Source: JBBDSV01 sp040904785
GTDB taxonomy: Bacteria > Actinomycetota > Nitriliruptoria > Nitriliruptorales > Nitriliruptoraceae
Direction: 5' to 3'
Length of the DNA: 20,081 bases
Assembly: GCA_040904785.1 (NCBI GenBank)
Contig: JBBDSV010000083.1
Span: 1-20,081 of the forward strand
Shown: in pieces, positions 16,874 to 20,081 of the stretch
Layout: the number at the start of each line of letters is the position of its first letter
How positions within the stretch are numbered: the first letter of the stretch is position 1
Notes under the pieces: generated by a model
Told to the model about the DNA's origin: nothing
The model's input: the letters and a program-made list of their open reading frames with translations, nothing else
The model's database searches: none
Made by a program: the position numbers and the translations under genes

Positions 16874-16919
16874 CGGACCGGATGCGGAACTGCCCGACGT
16901 CCGCATGGTCGGACCGGAT
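16874..16919. repeat. 10-bp direct repeat with an internal weak hairpin upstream of the PPR-like gene
   Basis: CGGACCGGAT occurs at 16874-16883 and 16910-16919. ATGCGG at 16882-16887 and CCGCAT at 16901-16906 can pair with a 13-base loop. This lies in the 195-base stretch 16850-17044, which otherwise shows no gene. It may be an operator or leader structure, or chance. Confidence 0.35.
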
Positions 16920-17044
16920 ACGACGCATCGACACCACGTGCGCCTGTGGCGGTCGGCCTTCGACCGTGAGCGCAGCACCGTAGCGGGTCGCTGTCGCCGT
17001 GGGCAGTGATCACCGAAGCCGATGGTGACCGCACAGCGCGTCGT

Positions 17045-17824
17045 TCAGAGCACGTGTTCGAGACCGATGGCGAGTCCGTCGAGCGTGTGCACACGACGGC
17101 AGGCCACCGCGACGCCGGGCATGAACGACGTGCGGTCGATGGTGTCGTGCCGCAGCGTCAGCGTCTGTCCACGTCCGCCGAAGACGACCTCCTGGTGTGC
17201 GACCAGACCGGGCAGGCGAACGCTGTGCACACGAACACCGTGCACATCTGCACCGCGCGCACCCGGATGACCATCATCGCCACCGACCGGGTCCGGGCTG
17301 GCGGAACGCGCCTGCGCGATCCGTTCGGCGGTCCGCAGCGCCGTCCCCGACGGTGCGTCGAGCTTGCCGTCGTGGTGCAGCTCGATGATCTCGACGTCCG
17401 GAAGATACGTTGCCGCGCGCGCAGCGAACTCCATCAGCAGCACGGCACCGATGGCGAAGTTGGGCACCACGAGCGCCCGTGCCCGTCCGGTCTCCGCGAG
17501 TTGCCGCGCACGCTCGAGTGCGTCTTGGGTGATCCCGCTCGTGCCGACCACAACGTGGATTCCCCGTTCGAGCAGCGCGATGACGTGATTGGAAACGACG
17601 TCGGGGCGGGTGAAGTCGACGGCAACATCGACGTCGTCGAAATCGTCGATGCCGGCAACGACCTCGAGCCCGCTATCGGTGCCGACGAGCTCATCGAGTG
17701 GCACGCCGACGTGCGCCGGGCTGACGGCGGCGACGAGTTCGAGATCGTCGGTTTCGTCGAGCATCCGGCAGGTGGCACTGCCCATGCGGCCGATCGCTCC
17801 CAGTACCGCGACTCGTATTGTCAC
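17045..17824 (-). CDS. dapB: 4-hydroxy-tetrahydrodipicolinate reductase
   Basis: 259 residues, normal for DapB. Reduces the DapA product with NAD(P)H in lysine/diaminopimelate synthesis. The nucleotide-binding loop GAIGRMG is at 9-15. VDFTRPD follows near 69-75, GTSGIT near 94-99, and the catalytic and substrate-binding block has His150, His151 and Lys154, followed by DAPSGT at 156-161. The C-terminal substrate domain is complete, ending with RRVHTLDGLAIGLEHVL. The GTG start has AGGAG at 17831-17835, 6 bases upstream; longer open codons upstream overlap the peptidase gene and carry no motif. It lies 64 bases downstream of the M16 peptidase and is probably in the same operon. Confidence 0.95.
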   Translation of the reverse strand: MTIRVAVLGAIGRMGSATCRMLDETDDLELVAAVSPAHVGVPLDELVGTDSGLEVVAGIDDFDDVDVAVDFTRPDVVSNHVIALLERGIHVVVGTSGITQDALERARQLAETGRARALVVPNFAIGAVLLMEFAARAATYLPDVEIIELHHDGKLDAPSGTALRTAERIAQARSASPDPVGGDDGHPGARGADVHGVRVHSVRLPGLVAHQEVVFGGRGQTLTLRHDTIDRTSFMPGVAVACRRVHTLDGLAIGLEHVL

Positions 17825-17830
17825 GTCGGA

Positions 17831-17835
17831 CTCCT
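17831..17835 (-). promoter_or_regulatory. Ribosome binding site of dapB
   Basis: AGGAG on the minus strand, 6 bases before GTG 17824. It decides the start against longer open codons that overlap the peptidase gene. Confidence 0.55.
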
Positions 17836-17888
17836 GACTTCCGTCGTCCGCGTGCCGTTGTAGTCGGACCGCGGCCGCGGTGCACGTC

Positions 17889-19154
17889 TCACGTGACGAC
17901 CGCGCGGAACCTGTCCTGGACGTCGCCGTCGAACGGCCCGACCACGGCGAGATCACGCGGCGCCTGCAGAAGGCGTACGGCAACGGCCCGTGCGGCGTCG
18001 ACGTCAACCGCGTCGACGTACCGCAGCGCGTCTTCGACGGTTACGACCGGCTCTGCGGCAGCGACCTGACGACCGATCCGCATCATGCGTGACGCCGTGT
18101 CCTCAAGCGCGAGCACGGTCTGCCCCGCCAACGCGCCCTTCGACCGCTCGACTTCCGCGCGCGTGACGTCGTCGCCGACGCGATCGAGCTCGTCGCGCAG
18201 CACCGCGCACGCATCGTCGAGCTTCGCCGGCGACGTGCCGACGTAGGCCCCGAAGAGGCCCGTGTCGGCATACGACGCGGCGTAGCTGTAGGTGCTGTAG
18301 GCGAGGCTGCGCTCTTCACGGATCGTCTGGAACAAGCGCGACGACATGCCGCCACCGAGTGCCCCGTCGAGCACCCGCAGCGCCCACCGATCCGGATCGG
18401 TACGCGAAACTCCTGGAGCGCCGAGGATGACGTGTGCCTGCTCGGTCGGACGCGGGCGCACGACGATCTCGCCGCGGCCGTACGCGGTTGGTGGCGTACG
18501 GGGATTCGGTCCACCGCCCGGCCGGCCGAGATCACCGAGCAATGTCTCCGCGAGCCGCACGAGGGCATCGTGATCAATGGCGCCGGCTGCGGACACGACG
18601 ATGTTCTCGGGCCGGTAGTGCTCGCGGTAGAACCCGTCGATCGTCTCCCGCGACAACGACGACACCGATGCGATGCTGCCGAGTGTCTCAGACGCCAGCG
18701 GATGGGGACCGAACACCGCCGTGGCGAAGTCGGTGTGGACCAAGTCATCCGGTGTGTCGTAGTAGATGTCGAGTTCGGAGCGCACAACGTCGCGCTCGGC
18801 TTCGACGTCCTCTTCCGCGTTTCGTGCATCGACGATCATGTCGGCGAGGACATCCATCGCGAGCGGAACGTCGCTGTCGAGCACGCGTGCGTGGAAGCAC
18901 GTGTGCTCTTTGGAGGTGAACGCGTTGAGTTCACCTCCGACCGCGTCGAGTTCCTCGGCGATGTCGCGAGCCGTTCGGCGTGTCGTTCCCTTGAACAGCA
19001 GGTGCTCGAGGAAATGCGCACAGCCGGCCTGCTCGGGCGCCTCGTCACGGGAACCGACGCGGACCCAGATGCCCAGCGTGACCGACCGGACCGAAGTCAT
19101 CGCCTCGGTCACGACGGTCACGCCGGAGGGCAGCTGGGTCAGCTGGTGTGCCAC
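17889..19154 (-). CDS. M16 family zinc peptidase (processing-peptidase-like)
   Basis: 421 residues, the length of single-unit M16B peptidases. The inverted zinc motif HFLEH lies at 47-51 (His47, Glu50, His51), with the third ligand Glu127 in RSELD, 75 residues after His51, as the family requires. The C-terminal inactive-type domain keeps the Arg/Tyr pair (REERSLAYSTYSY) that binds substrate. The gene starts 3 bases after the pnp stop, a pairing conserved in actinobacteria and many Gram-positives, so pnp, this gene and dapB probably form one transcript. No signal peptide is present, so it should be cytoplasmic. The GTG start has no good ribosome site, which fits coupling to pnp translation. 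Substrate is unknown. Confidence 0.92.
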   Translation of the reverse strand: MAHQLTQLPSGVTVVTEAMTSVRSVTLGIWVRVGSRDEAPEQAGCAHFLEHLLFKGTTRRTARDIAEELDAVGGELNAFTSKEHTCFHARVLDSDVPLAMDVLADMIVDARNAEEDVEAERDVVRSELDIYYDTPDDLVHTDFATAVFGPHPLASETLGSIASVSSLSRETIDGFYREHYRPENIVVSAAGAIDHDALVRLAETLLGDLGRPGGGPNPRTPPTAYGRGEIVVRPRPTEQAHVILGAPGVSRTDPDRWALRVLDGALGGGMSSRLFQTIREERSLAYSTYSYAASYADTGLFGAYVGTSPAKLDDACAVLRDELDRVGDDVTRAEVERSKGALAGQTVLALEDTASRMMRIGRQVAAAEPVVTVEDALRYVDAVDVDAARAVAVRLLQAPRDLAVVGPFDGDVQDRFRAVVT

Positions 19155-19157
19155 GCC

Positions 19158-20081
19158 TCAGTCGCGCTCACGGCTGCGACTGCGGGTGCGGGTTCGCGTG
19201 CCGCCGCCGGACCGGTCACCGCCACGGTCCTCGTCGGCGTCGCCACGTGCATCGTTGCGCCCGCCGCGGGCACGACCACCTCGGTCACGACCACCGCCAT
19301 CGCCGTCGCTGCCACCGCTGTCACGACCGCCGGCGTCGCTGCCACCGCTGTCACGGTCGCTGCCGCCGCGGTCACGACCGCCGTCGTCGTCGCTCTTCGA
19401 CTCGCCGGTCTGCTCGCCGACGTATTCGAGCTTGAACTTGCGGCCACCGTCAAGGATGTCCTTGACCTCGACCAGCACCTGGTCGCCGACGTTGACGGCC
19501 TCTTCAGCGTGGTCAAGACGACGCCCGACGATCTTCGACAGCTCCGAGATGTGAAGGAGCCCGTCGGTCCCCGGCGTCAGGTTCACGAACGCACCGAAGT
19601 CGACGGTCTTGACCACCGTCGCGTGGTAACGCTCGCCCTTCTCGGGCAGCTGCGGGTTGGCGATCGCGTTGATGCGATCCAACGCGTCGTCGGCAACCGC
19701 CCGCGAGTTCGCGTAGATCTTGACGACGCCGCGACCACCTTCTTCGTCGACGTCGATCTGCGCGCCGGTGACCTCGACGAGTTCCTTGATGATCGCGCCC
19801 CGCGGCCCGATGACCGAGCCGATCTTGTCCTGCGGAATGTGCACGATCGCGACCCGCGGCGCCGTTTCGGCGACCTCATCGCGCGGCTCGGCGATTGCGG
19901 CGTTCATGACCTCAAGGATCTCGAGTCGTGCCGTACGCGCCTGCAGAAGCGCGTCCTGCAGCACCTGCGCGGGAATGCCCGCGAGCTTGGTGTCGAGCTG
20001 GAGCGCGGTGATGAAGTTCTCGGGCCCGGCGACCTTGAAGTCCATGTCGCCGAAGAAGTCCTCCACACCCTGGATGTCGGT
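19158..20081 (-). CDS. pnp: Polyribonucleotide nucleotidyltransferase, C-terminal part
   Basis: The 3' end of the gene; the N-terminus lies beyond the right edge. PNPase degrades RNA 3' to 5' with phosphate. The visible 307 residues start in the second RNase PH domain (GDMDFKVAG, with catalytic aspartates), followed by a KH domain at about 71-142 of the fragment with its GPRG loop, and an S1 domain at about 147-221 (VVKTVDFGAFVNL, GLLHISEL). NPQLPEKGERY between KH and S1 is typical of actinobacterial PNPase. The last 80 residues are a disordered tail of Asp, Gly, Arg and Ser ending in alternating Thr-Arg and Ser-Arg (TRTRTRSRSRERD). That tail is unusual and may bind RNA or partners. Confidence 0.96.
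   Translation of the reverse strand, partial: TDIQGVEDFFGDMDFKVAGPENFITALQLDTKLAGIPAQVLQDALLQARTARLEILEVMNAAIAEPRDEVAETAPRVAIVHIPQDKIGSVIGPRGAIIKELVEVTGAQIDVDEEGGRGVVKIYANSRAVADDALDRINAIANPQLPEKGERYHATVVKTVDFGAFVNLTPGTDGLLHISELSKIVGRRLDHAEEAVNVGDQVLVEVKDILDGGRKFKLEYVGEQTGESKSDDDGGRDRGGSDRDSGGSDAGGRDSGGSDGDGGGRDRGGRARGGRNDARGDADEDRGGDRSGGGTRTRTRSRSRERD
19305..19355. repeat. 21-bp direct repeat in the pnp tail
   Basis: GTCGCTGCCACCGCTGTCACG occurs exactly at 19305-19325 and 19335-19355, a 30-base offset that keeps frame. It encodes repeated Asp-Ser-Gly-Gly-Ser-Asp segments, so the tail probably grew or changes by slippage. Confidence 0.7.

Noticed and set aside
17868..17881. 14-bp perfect palindrome ACCGCGGCCGCGGT between the peptidase gene and dapB
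   Set aside because: It has no loop for a hairpin, and palindromes of this size are expected by chance about once or twice in 20 kb of such GC-rich DNA. No supporting regulatory context.

Overview
The window is high-GC, gene-dense bacterial DNA with no RNA genes, insertion sequences or CRISPR arrays that I can see. Gene content and order (pnp, M16 peptidase, dapB, thyX, dapA, RNase J, ftsK, RodZ-like, rimO, pgsA, cinA) match the conserved actinobacterial core region known from mycobacteria and relatives. The PNPase and RimO sequences also look actinobacterial. Placement in Acidimicrobiia (Ilumatobacter-like) is my inference and cannot be proved from the window.

Layout, right to left, because most genes are on the minus strand. 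20081-17045: the 3' end of pnp, an M16 zinc peptidase and dapB. 16849-15122: a protein built of thirteen uninterrupted 35-residue PPR-like repeats, the most unusual item here. 13259-15130 (+): an ABC exporter, converging on and overlapping the repeat gene. 13119-11128: a double-length ThyX-family protein followed immediately by a small membrane protein. 10378-11124 (+): an unknown membrane protein with an external domain. 10272-7679: dapA and RNase J with a 4-base overlap. 7575-5218: ftsK. 4927-5205 (+): a small secreted or membrane protein. 4696-1: a tight operon of RodZ-like, rimO, pgsA, cinA and thpR, the last cut by the window edge.

The genes cover lysine/diaminopimelate synthesis (dapA, dapB), RNA turnover (PNPase, RNase J, ThpR), ribosome modification (RimO), phospholipid synthesis (PgsA), chromosome segregation (FtsK), cell shape (RodZ-like), NAD salvage (CinA) and thymidylate synthesis (ThyX-like). 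The PPR-like protein lies in the same neighbourhood as PNPase and RNase J, so a role in RNA metabolism is a reasonable but untested idea.

About eleven of the sixteen visible gene starts are best read as GTG, several chosen from a well-placed Shine-Dalgarno sequence. No gene-free stretch exceeds 300 bases. The longest are 4697-4926 (230 bases, with a perfect 12-bp inverted repeat and candidate divergent promoters) and 16850-17044 (195 bases, with a short direct repeat and a weak hairpin). No convincing Rho-independent terminator was found.
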